Shown here: in pieces, positions 33,450-47,651 of the stretch | Layout of the letters: the number at the start of each line of letters is the position of its first letter | Position numbering within the stretch: the stretch's first letter is position 1 | NCBI GenBank assembly: GCA_950295325.1 | Contig: OX485806.1 | Location: 40,612,001 to 40,676,000 of the forward strand | Origin: Polytrichum commune | Lineage: Eukaryota; Streptophyta; Polytrichopsida; Polytrichales; Polytrichaceae | Direction: 5' to 3' | DNA: 64,000 nucleotides | Notes under the pieces: generated by a model | Told to the model about the DNA's origin: nothing | Database searches by the model: none | What the model saw: only the letters and a program-made list of their open reading frames with translations | Made by a program: the position numbers and the translations under genes

Positions 33450-33780
33450 TTGGGGCTTGCCGATTGATAGAGCGGGCAAGTCCACCAAGGTGCGGTTTGG
33501 ACAGGGCGAATCGCATGAGACAAAGGAGGCCGCGATGCATGTAACCTTTCAATGTGGGACATTGGATTTTTGTCAAAATTTCTCATCATGTGAAATAGAT
33601 GAAATGCATGTCATTGTGAAGGCCGCCTTCTTTGAAACTCACATGATAGATGTGAGGTGCAAGCCGGTGTGCTTGCGGTGCATTATGATGTGTCATAATG
33701 GCAAAGAATTGAAGTTCAAATTAACAATGACTCCTATGGTAGGAGGACCTAAGTTGAATTTGGTCTTAATGGACCGCATG

Positions 33781-33811
<31 letters not shown>

Positions 33812-33966
33812 TCGTGGTTGAATTGGAGCAACTCCAAGGAACGTATGGGGAGGCTAGGAAAGATGGGCCTCCCCCAAACAACATTGGTGTGATGTTGGTG
33901 AGATACAAGGATGTATTCACCAATGTGTTGCCCAAAAAAACATTACCGCCAAGGAGTGAAAAATAA
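33450..33966 (+). pseudogene. Element D protease-like to pre-RT region
   Basis: The longest continuous version in the window: GQGESHETKEAAMHVTFQ to VRYKDVFTNVLPKKTLPPRSEK, then TAA. The A28 tract at 33781-33808 reads as poly-Lys in this frame. Confidence 0.6.
33781..33808 (+). repeat. A28 homopolymer in element D
   Basis: 28 consecutive A at a site where element B has mixed sequence. Confidence 0.95.
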
Positions 33967-34079
33967 CTTTGCTCAACGAGAGATTGAGTTCTTGAGGTGT
34001 GTGGTGACAAAGGAAGTTGGTGGACGAACATGAAGAATGTCAAGGCAATCCAAAAGGAGAATTGGCCCTTGATTCAAAA

Positions 34080-35030
34080 AAGGCTTAGGTCATTTCTTGG
34101 CCTAGCCAATTAGTACCACAACTTCATTCGAGAGTTTTCTAAGGTTGCTAGGACCTTATTCAACTTATTGAGGAAAATGGCTATCCCAAGAGTGGGATGA
34201 GCCTTGTCACCAAGCCTTTGGGGAGCTCAAAAACAAGTTCTCTCCGCCGCCCGTGCTTAAGTTCGCGGACTTTGACAAATGTTTTGAGGTGCATACGGGG
34301 GCGAGTGACTTTAGCATTGGCGGATGTTGAGGCAAAATAGATGACCATTGCATATTATAAGAGCATGAAGCTCGATGGTTGTCCAACCTGGTCCAACTTA
34401 TGCAAGAAATGGCTATCCCAAAAGTGGGATGAGCCTTGCCACCAAGTCTTTAAGGAGCTTAAAACCAAGTTCTCTTCGCCGCCCGTGCTCAAGTTTGCGA
34501 AATTTGACAAACCTTTTGAGTTGCATACGGGGGCGAGTAACTTTACCATTGGCGGATGTTGATCCAAGATGGATGCCCATTGCATATGGGAGCATTAAGC
34601 TTAAAGGTTGTCAAACCTTGTGCGACTTGTGAAAGAAATGGCTATCTCAAGAGTGGGATGAGCCTTGCCCCAAAGTCTTTGGGGAGCTTAATAAAAAGTT
34701 GTATTTGCCACCCGTGTTCAAGTTCGCGGAGCTTGACAAACCTTTTGAGGTGCATACGGGGGGGGGGGGGGGGGGCGAGTAACTTTGCCATTGGCGGATG
34801 GTTAACGTAAGATGGATGGCCATTGCATATGAGAGCGTTAAGCTTGATGGTTATCCGACCTTATCCGACTTGTGGAAGAAATGGCTATCCCAAGAGTGGG
34901 ATGAGCCTTGCCACCAAGTCTTTGGGGAGCTTGAGAGCAAGTGTTCTTAGACGCCCGTGCTCAAGTTCGCGGAGCTTGACAAACCTTTTGAGGTGCATAC
35001 GGGGGTGAGCGACTTTGCCAATGGTGGATT
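34080..35030 (+). pseudogene. Element D RT tail and four tandem RNase H pieces
   Basis: Units start near 34178, 34410, 34640 and 34882. The third ends in the G18 tract at 34758-34775. Stop codons separate the units. Confidence 0.75.
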
Positions 35031-35439
35031 ATGTGTAATTGGATGGCCATTGTATATGGGAGCATGAAGCTCGATGGTTATCAAAGAAGACAACCAACTC
35101 ATGCCAAACAACTTCTTTGTCGTAGTGCATTGCTTGAAAATGTGGCGACACTATTTGAGGTCGCACAAAGCAAAGGTCTACATGGACAATGTGTCCTAAA
35201 AGTATTTTGACATACAAGCGCAAGTGAACGCCAAGTCATTGCGGTGGCATGATAGTTTGGCGCTTATGAAGGTGGATTTGATCCACAAACCGGACCGTGG
35301 AAATGTGGTGCCGGATGCGCGAAGTAGACCGGAAGAGTTCCAACCAATGAGAACCATCCAAACCTTGTGGCTAATGTGTGCCGGCAAAGGAAACTTGTGA
35401 TGCAAGATACGGGAGGGGTAAATTAACTACCCCAAAGCA

Positions 35440-36890
35440 CAAAAGCTTTTAGGTGAGCTTCACAAGAGCAAGGTGCTCAAAGAGGTTAAGTTGGTGGACG
35501 GATTGTTCAAGTGCAAGCAAAGTTGGGTGTATGTGCCACAAGGCAAGTTGAGGCTATCGGTTTTGAAGAAGGAATATGATAGCCACATTGCCGGCCAAAC
35601 AGAAGAAAGAAAAAACCACCATAGAATGGTGTCATGGAGGTACCATTGGCAGTGCATAAAGGAGGATATAGCCCACTTTGTGAAGGCGTGAATAAAGTGC
35701 CAAGTGAACCGAGCCTCTAACCAAAACCAATGTGGTTTCTTGCAACCGTTGCCTATCCCGTTGGCGCCATGGCATGGTATGTGCATGGACTTGATCACAA
35801 GTTTGCCGGAGTCACATGGGTATGATGCCATCTTGTTGATGGTAGAGCGGTTTGCCAAGTTGGCACACATGGTGCCGATTGTGGGAACCGCCACCGCGTT
35901 GGAGACCGCATAGCCTTTTCTCAAAGGATGGTTGAGGCACCACGGGTTGCCAAGAGTGATTGTGTGGGATCAAGATCCAAAGTTCACAAGTGCATTTTCA
36001 ATGCATTTCTCTAAGGAGGTCGGAATGAAACTAAGGTTTAGCACGGCCTTGCATTCCCAAATGAATGGGAAAGCGGAGCATGTGAATGGAGTCTTGAAGC
36101 AATACTTGAGGAACTTGGTGGGGGCGGACCAAGGAGATTGGGCGGACTATGTGGGTCGAGCGGAGTGTAATTGCAATGTAGCCACGCACTTGGCTACCAA
36201 GGGGTGGTCTTTGGTGGTGGCTTATGGAGTGGATGCGCTCCAACCTATTAACCTAGCTCTCGAGGGGGCACATTCAACACTAGAGTTCAACCAAGATGAT
36301 GAGGACTTGGCCAAGAAGCGTGAACAAGTCTTGGAGATGACCAAGTTGTTGGTGGAGAAAGCCCGAAGGTGCTATGGAGTACAAATCAATGCCGGAAGAC
36401 GCGAAGTGGAGTATGAGGTGGGCCAATAAGGTGTTGCTGAATGTGGACAACTTCACCTTGCCCAAAGGCCTTACTCCAAAAGTTCATGTCCAAAATTGGA
36501 GCTTCGTTTTCCATTGTGGAACAAGTGTTCAAGGACATGTATAAGTTGGAATTACGGCCGGAGATCAAAGTGCATCCGACATTTCATGTCTCATTACGAA
36601 AGTCATTTTAGGACAACACCTTGTGGCCCGATCACAAGCAAGTGATTAGGCCACGTCCCGACCTTGTGGAGGTCATTTGCAACATGAGGTAAGAGGGCAT
36701 CCTCAAGTGTAGGAAGCCCAAGTGAAAATGAAAGAAAATGTACAAAGGAGTACTTGGTGAAATGGTGAGGATACCATGAGAAAGAAACCGCTTGGGTGGC
36801 GGCAAGAGACATGGTGAACACCAATGAATTGGTGAAGCACTTTGAAGAAACTAAGGCTAAGGATTCCAATAAAATGAAGCGTAGGCATTG
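35440..36890 (+). pseudogene. Element D integrase and chromodomain-like region
   Basis: Same layout as B. The frame 35932-36429 is open through DQDPKFTSAF and NGKAEHVNG. TAG after ETA at about 35911 and TGA in the zinc finger are shared with other copies. Confidence 0.8.
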
Positions 36891-37705
36891 ATGAGGACAT
36901 CAATCTCCTTTAGTGGGGGAGAGACTCTAGTAGCACACTTAGCTTCGAGGTTAATTACTCCACAACATGAACTTGTTCTTTGGCTTGAGGGAATAAAGTC
37001 CAAACTTTAGTGGTGCAAAGAGAAAAGTATGAGATGAGGTCCTAGTCTTGTACTTGTGCTTGGTTAATGGAAGAGGGGGAATAGACATGCCAAACTAGGT
37101 TGGGTAAGCCGAGTAATTGGGGACCATGGCTTGGAGGGGCCTTGGATAAAACCAAGAAACTTCTTAGTTGTGGGCTTGTCCGGGCGGGGGCAAGGTGATG
37201 GCGCGTGCTCATAAAAGTGCTACCCGCGAGCTAACGAGAGTTGGCGCATGGGAGTCATGAACCCATGTCTCGAAAGAGCAAAGTGGGAACCGAGTCGGGC
37301 GGGACTTGGCATCACCCCCGTGCGATCGAGGCGTGGCTTAACAATGGAAAGCCATCTCGGAGTTGCAACCGAGACAACTTAGTGGAAGCGTTGAGGTCTC
37401 GCCTAGATGTGTCACGTTAGGCTAGTGGAGCCTAACGGGGGAGGCCCCAAAGCAGGGGCAACCCAAGTGAGTCCCAAAGTAGGTGGGTCTAGTGTAGGTT
37501 AGGTCCTTGGAGGAGAGATCCAAGGTCGTTAACGGACCACCTAGGAACGACACCTTTGGGACTATGCCAAATTTGAAGATGCATTGTGGGGGTCGCGCCC
37601 TAAGGTAAACACAATGCCGCACCATAGAGGATGGCAACTTGAGAATTGGTGTGCCGACTACGAGTATAGTCGATGAGGGCATCGACTCCGTTTGGTGGGG
37701 GTGAG

Positions 37706-38676
37706 TGTCGCGCACCTCTCCATGAGGAGTGCCCGAAACACCATGGGCACAAGGGGGACCCCGGAGTGACACCCGGGACTTGTGGCGCCGTTGGTGAGAG
37801 GGCCCAAGTGATCCTAGTGTGGGTGAGGTCCCCGGGCGTTGGGAACGCCTCCCATCCACGAAGACTAGGAGGCACAAGGGTAAGGCCATGAGCTGTGCGT
37901 AGCTCATGGCGTGGTGATTCTAGAATGCTCAAGAACACCTCAATCCGAGGTGTGAGCTAGGAGTTATGGCCATTTGAGTGGGGCGCTGTCCCGGGACAGC
38001 GCCCTGCTACAGCAGTGCCTGGGAGTGATTCCCGGGACTGCCAAGGTTCAAACAGGCATAACTTCCTCAGCACTTGCCCGAATGGGGCAAGTGAGGAGTC
38101 CATCGGCATCTACGTGAAGCGTAGATGAAGATGGAGTGGTTGGTTGCTGGAATCAGACATCATACAAGGAAGTTATGATGGTCTGAAGCTGCTGGGGCTT
38201 CTAGGCCCAGCGGCTAAGGGAAAATGTCCAGTTGGCCCCAACTCTTGGTAGAGAGACAAGAGGTTGGTTGACGGTGGGGTAGGGGCCCCGCGTAGAGTCC
38301 TAGAGGCTTATATGGGTGAGGTGGTGTGGCCTCACCCACCCGAGGCCGAACGGCAAGGCCTCCATGGGCTTTGGCCTATTGTGAGGCCATAGTTGCCTAG
38401 TATGCTTCGGGTTGTTGTAGTGTTGCTCCGGCAACGCGATGATCAACATAGGATTGGACTTCCATGGATGGAAGTCCACATTGGGGAAATGGGTTACCGA
38501 TTAAGGGGTGAGTCCCGAAAGCAAAGTAGGAGGGTTGGTTCCCTCCTATGAACTATTGGTCCGGGGTAAGAGGAGCTATCCATTAGCATGGCGGAATGCG
38601 AATGGTTAGCGCTCGTAACCTTTGCTAGAAACGAAAATTGGCAAGATTATTAAGGGACCTAGCAAGGGTTGCGACA
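37706..38676 (+). repeat. 3' LTR of element D
   Basis: 971 bp, followed by GAAGG. Confidence 0.95.
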
Positions 38677-41492
38677 GAAGGTGGGTTTGTCCTACCAAGG
38701 CAATTCATGTTCGTGCCGCATACGGAGTGTGGGAAGGTGGCTTTGTGCTATCAAGGGAAAACATGTTTGTTTTGTGGACAAATTATTGGAAATTGCTTTT
38801 GTGGCACTAAACCAATTCGTCCCACGGACGAAATGTTAAAAGTTGGCTTTGCGGACCGAGCCAAAACATATTGTTGCGGTGGACGGAGAATTAGATGGTG
38901 GCTTTGTGGCCAAGGCTAGTAGCCTTAAGCCAAGGCCAAGTCATGTATACCTTGAGGCTCAAATGAATGGGAGATATGTCTCATGAGTTGACAAAGAGGC
39001 AATGGACTCTTTCATGAGCCCAAAGCTCATAAGGGGGTTGGGGCTTGTCAACGCATAGAGCGGGCAAGCCCACCAAGGGCGAACCGCATGAAGCAAAGGA
39101 AGCCGCGATGCATGTAACCTTTCAATGTGGGACATTGGAATTTTGTCAAAATTTCACACCATGTGAAATAGATGAAATGCATGTCATTGTGAAGGCCGCC
39201 TTCTTTGAAACTCACATGATAGATGTGAGGTGCAAGCCGGGTGTTTGCAATGCATTATGATGTGTCATAATAGCAAGGAGATGAAGTTGAAATTGACAAG
39301 GAGTCCTATGGTAGGAGGATCCAAGTTGAATTTGGTCTTAATGGACCAAATGCAAAATGGAAAACATAATGGTTGGAGTTCAATTGGAGCAATTCCAAAG
39401 AACTTATGGGGAGGCTAGGAAAGATGGGCCTCCCCTAAACCGTTTGGTGGGATGTTGGTGAGATACAAGGATGTATTCACCAATGTGTTGCCCAAAGAGT
39501 TACCGCCAAGGAGTGAAAAACAACTTTGCTCAACAAGATATTGAGTTTTTGAGGTATGTGGTGACAAAGGAAGTTGGTGGAAGAACATGAAAAATGTCAA
39601 AGCAATCCAAGAGGAGAATTGGTCTTTGACTCAAAAAAACGGCTACGTTAGGTCATTTGTTAGCCTAGCCAACTGCTACCACCATTTCATTCGAGGTTTT
39701 CTAAGGTTGCTAGGACCTTAGTCAATTTGTTGAAAAATAAAAAATAAAAATAAAAATGGCTATCCTAAGAGTGGGATGAGCCTTGTCCCCAAGTCTTTGG
39801 GGAGCTTAATACAAAGTTGTCTTTGCCACCCGTGGTCAAGTTCCCGGAGTTTGACAAACCTTTTGAGGTGCATACGGGGGCGAGTGACTTTACCATTGGC
39901 GGATGTTGAGGCAAGATGGATGGCCATGGCATATGAGAGCATGAAGCTCGATGGTTGTCCCACCTTGTGCGACTTGTGGAAGAAATGGCTATCCCAAGAG
40001 TGGGATGATGTTTGTCACGAGTCTTTGGGGAGCTTAACACCAAGTTTTCTTCGCCGCCCGTGCTCAAGTTCGCGGAGCTTGACAAACCTTTCGAGGTGCA
40101 TACGGGGGTGAGTGCCTTTGCCAATGGTGGATTATGTGTAAGATGGATGGCCATTGCATATGGGAGCATAAAGCTCGATGGTTGTCAAAGAAGACAACCA
40201 ACTCATGACAAAGAACTTCTTTGCCGTAGTGCATTGCTTGAAGATGTGGCGACATTATATGGGGTCGCACAAAGCAAAGGTCTACATGGACAATGTGTCC
40301 TAAAAGTATTTTGACATACAAGCGTAAGTGAACGCCAAGTCATTGCGGAGGCATGATAGTTTGGCGCTTATGAAGGTGGATTTGATCCACAAACCGGACC
40401 GTGGAAATGTGGTGCCGGATGCGCGAAGTAGACCGGAAGAGTTCCAACCAATGAGAACCATCCAAACCTTGTGGCTAATGTGTGCCGGCAAAGGAAACTT
40501 GTGATGCAAGATACGGGAGGGGTAAATTAACTACCCCAAAGCACAAAAGCTTTTAGGTGAGCTTCGCAAGAGCAAGGTGCTCAAAGAGGTTAAGTTGGTG
40601 GACGGATTGTTCAAGTGCAAACAAAGTCGGGTATATGTGCCACAAGGCAAGTTGAGGCTATCGGTTTTGAAGGAGGAATATGATAGTCCTATTGCCGGCC
40701 ATAGAGGAGAAAGAAAAAGCCACCATAGAATGGTGTCAAAGAGGTACCATTGGCGGTGCATAAAGGAAGATATAGTCCACTTTGTGAAGGCTTGAATCAA
40801 AGTGCCAAGTGAACCGAGCCTCTTACCAAAAGCAAGGCGGTTTCTTGCAACCGTTGCCTATCCCGTTGGCGCCATGGCATGGTATGTGCATGGACTTGAT
40901 CACAAGTTTGCCGGAGTCACATGGGTATGATGCCATCTTGTTGATGGTATAGCGGTTTGCCAAGTGGGCACACATGGTGCCGATTGTGGGAACCGCCACC
41001 GCGTTGGAGACCGCATAGCCTTTTCTCAAAGGATGGTTGAGGCACCACGGGTTGCCAAGAGTGATTGTGTGGGATCAAGATCCAAAGTTCACAAGTGCAT
41101 TTTCAATGCATTTCTCTAAGGAGGTTGGAATGAAACTAAGGTTTAGCACGACCTTGCATTCCCAAATGAATGGGAAATCGGAGCGTGTGAATGGAGTCTT
41201 GAAGCAATACTTGAGGAACTTGGTGGGGGCGGACCAAGGAGATTGGGCGGACTATGTGGGTCGAGCGGAGTGTAATTGCAATGTAGCCACGCACTTGGCT
41301 ACCAAGGGGTGGTCTTTGGTGGTGGCTTATGGAGTGGATGCGCTCCAACCTATTAACCTAGCTCTCGAGGGGGCACATTCAACACTAGAGTTCAACCAAG
41401 ATGGTGAGGACTTGGCCAAGAATGGTAAACAAGTCTTGGAGATGACCAAGTTGTTGGTGGAGAAAGCCCGAAGGTGCTACGGAGTGCAAGTC
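38677..41492 (+). pseudogene. Element C middle segment: leader repeats, protease-like, RNase H pieces, integrase
   Basis: Resumes C after D. The protease-like part is at 39045-39535. Only two RNase H units (about 39756 and 39987). The integrase frame 41037-41510 keeps NGKSERVNGVLKQYLR, closest to the canonical gypsy motif. It is cut at 41492 by element E. Confidence 0.8.
41488..41492. repeat. Target-site duplication of element E (AAGTC), left
   Basis: Matches AAGTC at 48626-48630. Confidence 0.95.
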
Positions 41493-42466
41493 TGTCGCAA
41501 CCCTTGCTAGCCCCCCTTGACAATCTTGCCAATTTTCAATTCTAGCAAAGGTTACGAGCGCTAACCATTCGCATTCCGCCATGCTAATGGTTAGCTCCTC
41601 CTACCCCGGACCTTATAGTTCATAGGAGGGAACCAACCCTCCTACTTTGCTTTCGGGACTCACCCCTTAATCGGTAACTCATTTCTTGGATGTGGACTTC
41701 CATCCATGGAAGTCCAATCCCATGTTGATCATCGCATTGCCGGAGCAACACTACAACAACCCGAACCATACTAGGCAACTATGGCCTCACAATGGGCCAA
41801 TGCCCATGGAGGCCTTGCCGTTCGGCCTCGGGTGGGTGAGGCCACACCACCTCACCCATATAAGCCTCTAGGACTTCACGCGGGGCCCCTACCCCACCGT
41901 CAACCAACCTCTTGTCTCTCTACCAAGAGTTGGGGCCAACTGGACATTTTCCTTTAGCTGCTGGGCCTAGAAGCCCCCAGCAGATTCAGACCATCATAAC
42001 TTCCTTGTATGATGTCTGATCATAACAACCAACCACTCGATCCTCATCTACGTTTCACGTAGATGCCGATGGACTCCTCACTTGCCCCATTCGGGCAAGT
42101 CTTGGGGAAGTTATGCCTGTTTGAACCTTGGCAGTCCCGGGAATCACTCCCAGGCACTGCTGTACCAGGGCGCTGTCCCGGGACAGCGCCCCACTCAAAT
42201 GGCCATAACTCCTAGCTCACACCTCCGATTGAGGTGTTCTTGAGCTTTCTAGAATCACCACGCCATGAGCTACGCATAACTCATGGCCTTCCCCTTGTGC
42301 CTCCTAGTCTCCATGGGTGGGAGGCGTTCCCAACGCCCGGGGCCCTCACCCACACTAGGATCACTTGGGCCCTCTCACCAACGGCGCCACAAGTCCCGGG
42401 TGTCACTCCGGGGTCCCCCTTGTGCCCATGGTGTTTCGGGCACTCCTCATGGAGAGGTGCGCGACA
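41493..42466 (-). repeat. LTR of element E (3' in element sense)
   Basis: 974 bp. Confidence 0.95.
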
Positions 42467-43271
42467 CTCACCCCCACCAAACGGAGTCGATGCCCTCATC
42501 GACTATACTCGTAGTCGGCACACCAATTCTCAAGTTGCCATCCTCTATGGTGCGGCATTGTGTTTACCTTAGGGCGCGACCCCCACAATGCATCTTCAAA
42601 TTTGGCATAGTCCCAAAGGTGTCGTTCCTAGGTGGTCCATTAGCGACCTTGGATCTCTCATCCAAGGACCTAACCTATACTAGACCCACCTACTTTGGGA
42701 CTCACTTGGGTTGCCCCTCCTTTGGGGCTCCCCCGTTAGGCTCCACTAGCCTAATGTGACACATCTAGGCGAGACCTCAATGCTTCCACTAAGTTGTCTC
42801 GGTTGCAACTCCGAGATGGCTTTCCATTGTTAAGCCACGCCTCGATCGCACGGGGGTGATGCCAAGTCCCGCCCGACTCGGTTCCCACTTTGCTCTTTCG
42901 AGACATGGGTTCATGACTCCCATGCGCCAACTCTCGTTAGCTCGCGGGTAGCACTTTTATGAGCACGCGCCATCACCTTGCCCCCGCCCGGACAAGCCCA
43001 CGGCTAAGAAGTTTCTTGGTTTTATCCTAGGCCCGTCCAAGCCATGGCCCCCAATTACTCGGCTTACCCAACCTAGTTTGGCATATCTATTCCCCCTCTT
43101 CCATTAACCAAGCACAAGTACAAGACTAGGACCTCATCTCATACTTTTCTCTTTGCACCACTAAAGTTTGGACTTTATTCCCTCAAGCCAAAGAACAAGT
43201 TCATGTTGTGGAGTAATTAACCTCGAAGCTAAGTGTGCTACTAGCGTCTCTCCCCCACTAAAGGAGATTGA

Positions 43272-44800
43272 TGTCCTCATCAATGCCTACGCTTCATTTT
43301 ATTGGAATCCTTAGCCTTAGTTTCTTCAAAGTGCTTCACCAATTCATTGGTGTTCACCATGTCTCTTGCCGCCACCCAAGCGGTTTCTTCTCATGGTATC
43401 CTCACCATTTCACCAAATACTCCTTTGTACATTTTCTTTCATTTTCACTTGGGCTTCCTACACTTGAGGATGCCCTCTTACCTCATGTTCCAAATGATGT
43501 CCACAAGGTCGGGACGTGGCCTAATCACTTGCTTGTGATCGGGCAACAAGGTGTTGTCCTTAAATGGCTTTAGGAATGAGACATGAAATGTCGGATGCAC
43601 TTTGATCTTGGGCGGTAATTCCAACTTATACATGTCCTTGAACATTTGTTACACAACGGGAAGCGGAGTTCCAACTTTGGACATGAACTTTGGAGTGAGG
43701 CCTTTCGGCTAAGTGAAGTTGTTTACATTCAACAACACCTTTTGGCCCACCTCATTCTCCACTTCGCGTCTTCCGGCATTGACTTGCACTCCGTAGCACC
43801 TTTGGGCTTTCACCACCAACAACTTGGTCATCTCCAAGACTTGTTTACCATCCTTGGCCAAGTCCTCACCATCTTGGTTGAACTCTAGTGTTCAATGTGC
43901 CCCCTCGAGAGCTAGGTTAATAGGTTGGAGCGCATCCACTCCATAAGCCACCACCAAAGACCACCCCTTGGTAGCCAAGTGCGTGGCTACATTGCAATTA
44001 CACTCCGCTCGACCCACATAGTCCGCCCAATCTCCTTGGTCCGCCCCCACCAAGTTCCTCAAGTATTGCTTCAAGACTCCATTCACACGCTTTGTTTTCC
44101 CATCCATTTGGGAATGTATGGCCGTGCTAAGCCTTAGTTTCAATACAACCTCCTTAGAGAAATGCATTGGAAATGCACTTGTGAACTTTGGATCTTGATC
44201 CGACACAATCACTCTTGGCAACTCGTGGTGCCTCAACCATCCTTTGAGAAAAGGCTATGCGGTCTCCAACGCGGTCGCGATTCCCACAATCGGCACCATG
44301 TGTACCAACTTGGCCAACCGCTCTACCATCAACAAGATGGCATCATACCCATGTGACTCCGGCAAACTTGTGATCAAGTCCATGCACATACTATGCCATG
44401 GCACCGACGGGATAGGCAACGGTTGCAAGAAACTGCCTTGCTTTTGGTTAGAGGCTCGGTTCACTTGGCACTTTATTCACGCCTTCACAAAGTGGGTTAT
44501 ATCCTCCTTTATGCACCGCCAATGGTGCCTCTTTGACACCATTCTATGGCCGTTTTTTCTATCTCCTCTATGGCCGGCAATAGGACTATCACATTCTTCC
44601 TTCCGAACCGATAGCCTCAACTTGCCTTGTGGCACATACACCCAACTTTGCTTGCACTTGAACAACCCGTCCACCAACTTAACCTCTTTGAGCACCTTGC
44701 TCTTGCGAAGCTCACCTAAAAGCTTTTGTGCTTTGGGGTAGTTAATTACCCCTCCCGTATCTTGCATCACAAGTTTCTTTCGCCGATACACATTAGCCAC
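43272..44800 (-). pseudogene. Element E integrase and chromodomain-like region
   Basis: Minus frames 44477-44800 (zinc-finger part, HRGDRKNGHRM) and 43892-44236 (SDQDPKFTSAF, DGKTKRVNG). The catalytic Glu of the canonical ERVN is Lys here. The shared TAG lies near 44256. Confidence 0.8.
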
Positions 44801-45149
44801 AAGGTTTGGATGGTTCTCATTGCTTGGAACTCTTCCGGTCTACTTCGCGCATCCGGCACCACATTTCCACGGTCCGGTTTGTGGATCAAATCCACCTTCA
44901 TAAGCGCCAAACTATCATGCCACCGCAATGACTTGGCGCTCACTTGCGCTTGAATGTCAAAATTCTTTTAGGACACATTGTCCATGTAGACCTTTGCTTT
45001 GTGCGACCCCAAATAGTGTCGCCACATCTTCAAGCAATGCACTACGGCAAAGAAGTTCTTTGTCATGAGTTGGTTGTCTTCTTTGACAACCATCGAGCTT
45101 CATGCTCCCATATGCAATGGCCATCCAATTACACATAATCCACCATTGG

Positions 45150-46060
45150 CAAAGTCACTCACCCCCGTATGCACCTCAAAAGGTTTGTCAAGCTCCGCGA
45201 ACTTGAGCACGGGCGTCTAAAAACACTTGCTCTCAAGCTCCCTAAAGACTTGGTGGCAAGGCTCATCCCACTCTTGGGATAGCCATTTCTTTCACAAGTC
45301 GGATAAGGTCGGATAACCATCAAGCTTAACGCTCTCATATGCAATGGCCATCCATCTTACATTAACCATCCGCCAATGGCAAAGTCACTCGCCACCCCGT
45401 ATTCACCTCAAAAGGTTTGTCAGGCTCCGCGAACTTGAACACGGGTGGCAAAGACGACTTTGTATTAAGCTCCCCAAAGACTTTGGGGGCAAGGCTCATC
45501 CCACTCTTAAGATAGCCATTTCTTTCACAAGTCGCACAAGGTTTGACACCCTTTAAGCTTAATGCTCCCATATGCAATGGGCATCCATCTTGGATCAACA
45601 TCCGCCAATGGTAAAGTCATTCGCCCCCGTATGCATCTCAAAAGGTTTGTCAAATTTCGCAAACTTGAGCACGGGCGGCGAAAAGAGCTTGCTCTTAAGC
45701 TCCTCAAAAACTTGGTAACAAGGCTCATCCCACTCTTGGGATAGCCATTTCTTGCACAAGTTGGACAAGGTCGGACAACCATCGAGCTTCATGCTCTTAT
45801 ATGCAATGGCCATCCATTTTACCTCAACATCCGCCAATGCTAAAGTCACTCGCCCCCGTATGCACCTCAAAAGGTTTGTCAAAGTCCGCGAACTTAAGCA
45901 CGGGCGGCGAAGAGAACTTGTTTTTGAGCCCCCCAAAGGCTTGGTGACAAGGCTCATCCCACTCTTGGGATAGCCATTTTCCTCAATAAGTTGAATAAGG
46001 TCCTAGCAACCTTAGAAAACTCTCGAATGAAGTTGTGGTACTAATTGGCTAGGCCAACAA
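45150..46060 (-). pseudogene. Element E: four tandem RNase H pieces and RT tail
   Basis: Units are recognised by the complement of GGCTATCCCAAGAGTGGGAT at about 45953, 45723, 45497 and 45262. Confidence 0.75.
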
Positions 46061-46199
46061 ATGACCTAAGCCATTTTTGAATGAAGGGCCAATTATCCTT
46101 TTGGATTGCCTTGACATTCTTCATGTTCGTCCACCAACTTCCTTTGTCACCACATACCTCAAGAACTCAATCTCTCGTTGAGCAAAGTTATTTTTCATT

Positions 46200-46690
46200 C
46201 CTTGGCGGTAATTTTTTTTTGGGCAACACATTGGTGAATACATCCTTGTATCTCACCAACATCACACCAATGTTGTTTAGGGGAGGCCCATCTTTCCTAG
46301 CCTCCCCATACGTTCCTTGGAGTTGCTCCAATTGAACCACGACCATTATGCTTTCTATTTTTCATTCGGTCCATTAAGACCAAATTCAACTTAGGTCCTC
46401 CTACTATAGGAGTCATTGTTAATTTGAACTTCAATTCTTTACCATTATGACACATCATAATGCACCGCAAGCACACCGGCTTGCACCTCACATCTATCAT
46501 GTGAGTTTCAAAGAAGGCGGCCTTCACAATGACATGCATTTCATCTATTTCACTTGGTGTGAAATTTTGACAAAAATCCAATGTCCCACATTGAAAGGTT
46601 ACATGCATCGTGGCCTCCTTTGTCTCATGCGGTTTGCCCTTTCCAAACCGCACCTTGGTGGGCTTGCCCGCTCTATCAATCGGCAAGCCC
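46200..46690 (-). pseudogene. Element E protease-like to pre-RT region
   Basis: The minus frame 46297-46686 reads GKPHETKEATMHVTFQCGT and on, as in the other copies. Confidence 0.6.
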
Positions 46691-47651
46691 CAACTCCCTT
46701 GTGAGTTTTGGGCTCAAGAAGGCATGGCTTGCCTCTTTGTCAACCCATTAGACGTTTGTCCCATTCATTTGAGCCTCAAGGTATAAAATACTTCGCCTTG
46801 GCTAAAGGTTACTAGCCTTGGCCACAAAGCCATCGTCTAACATTTGGTCCTCGGCAACACCATGAATTTGGCTTGGTCCGCAAGGCCAACTTTTAACACT
46901 CCGTCCGTGGCACAAATATAATCTAGCTTGGTACCACCAAGCCACCTTCTCACATTCCGTCCGCGGCACGAGCTAGCATGATTTGCCTTGGTATAATGGG
47001 CCAAACTACTTGCGCTCATTTCCTTGGGACATCTTTCGGCTAAACCCACTTTGTGGTGATGTGCCGCCCAACTTCTTTTTAGGACCATCGGCTTCAATGC
47101 TCTTCAAATCTTTATGATTCGCACTACGTCCTCAAGAAGCTTTGGGGTCTTGAACATGGTTTTCACCACCCGCTTTTGAAACCCACCTAAAACGATGCAT
47201 TTTTTAGAAAGCTCGTCCATCCTAGATGTACCCTTCATTTGGGTGTGAAATTCGCACATATACACCTTAAGAGACCCCGCGTGCCTCATGTGCCCCAAGT
47301 TCATTTCAACATCACCACCTTCTAAGCATTTCGAATTGGAATTTCAATCCAACATTAATGCCCTCCAAGGTTTTGGGTGCATTTGGTATTCTAGCCCCCG
47401 AATACTTTTCGAGGTTTGCGGGAGCCTTTTCAAAGCACTCCCTCCATTTTCCTCACCGAATCCACCCTCATGCCCACCATTGTCATTAGAATCAATGGTA
47501 TGGTCAAAATCCACTTGCACATGATCTTTCTTCCAATTTGAGCCTCACAACCTTTTGGAAACCCCGGGTCACCATCATAACCCGCTTATATGATAGCCAT
47601 GCTTCCCTCAAAGTGCTAGCTCAAATATTGGAACCCTGCTCTGATACCACG

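Larger units (their letters stand above)
31518..38676 (+). mobile_element. LTR retrotransposon D, nested in C, same orientation
   Basis: LTRs of 971 bp at 31518-32488 and 37706-38676, duplication GAAGG, PBS at 32490. The LTRs differ at one site that I noticed (GATTGTTAAG/GATTATTAAG). It is inserted in the 57-bp repeat leader of C. Four RNase H units, a G18 tract and an A28 tract distinguish it from B. Core RT is absent. Confidence 0.95.
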
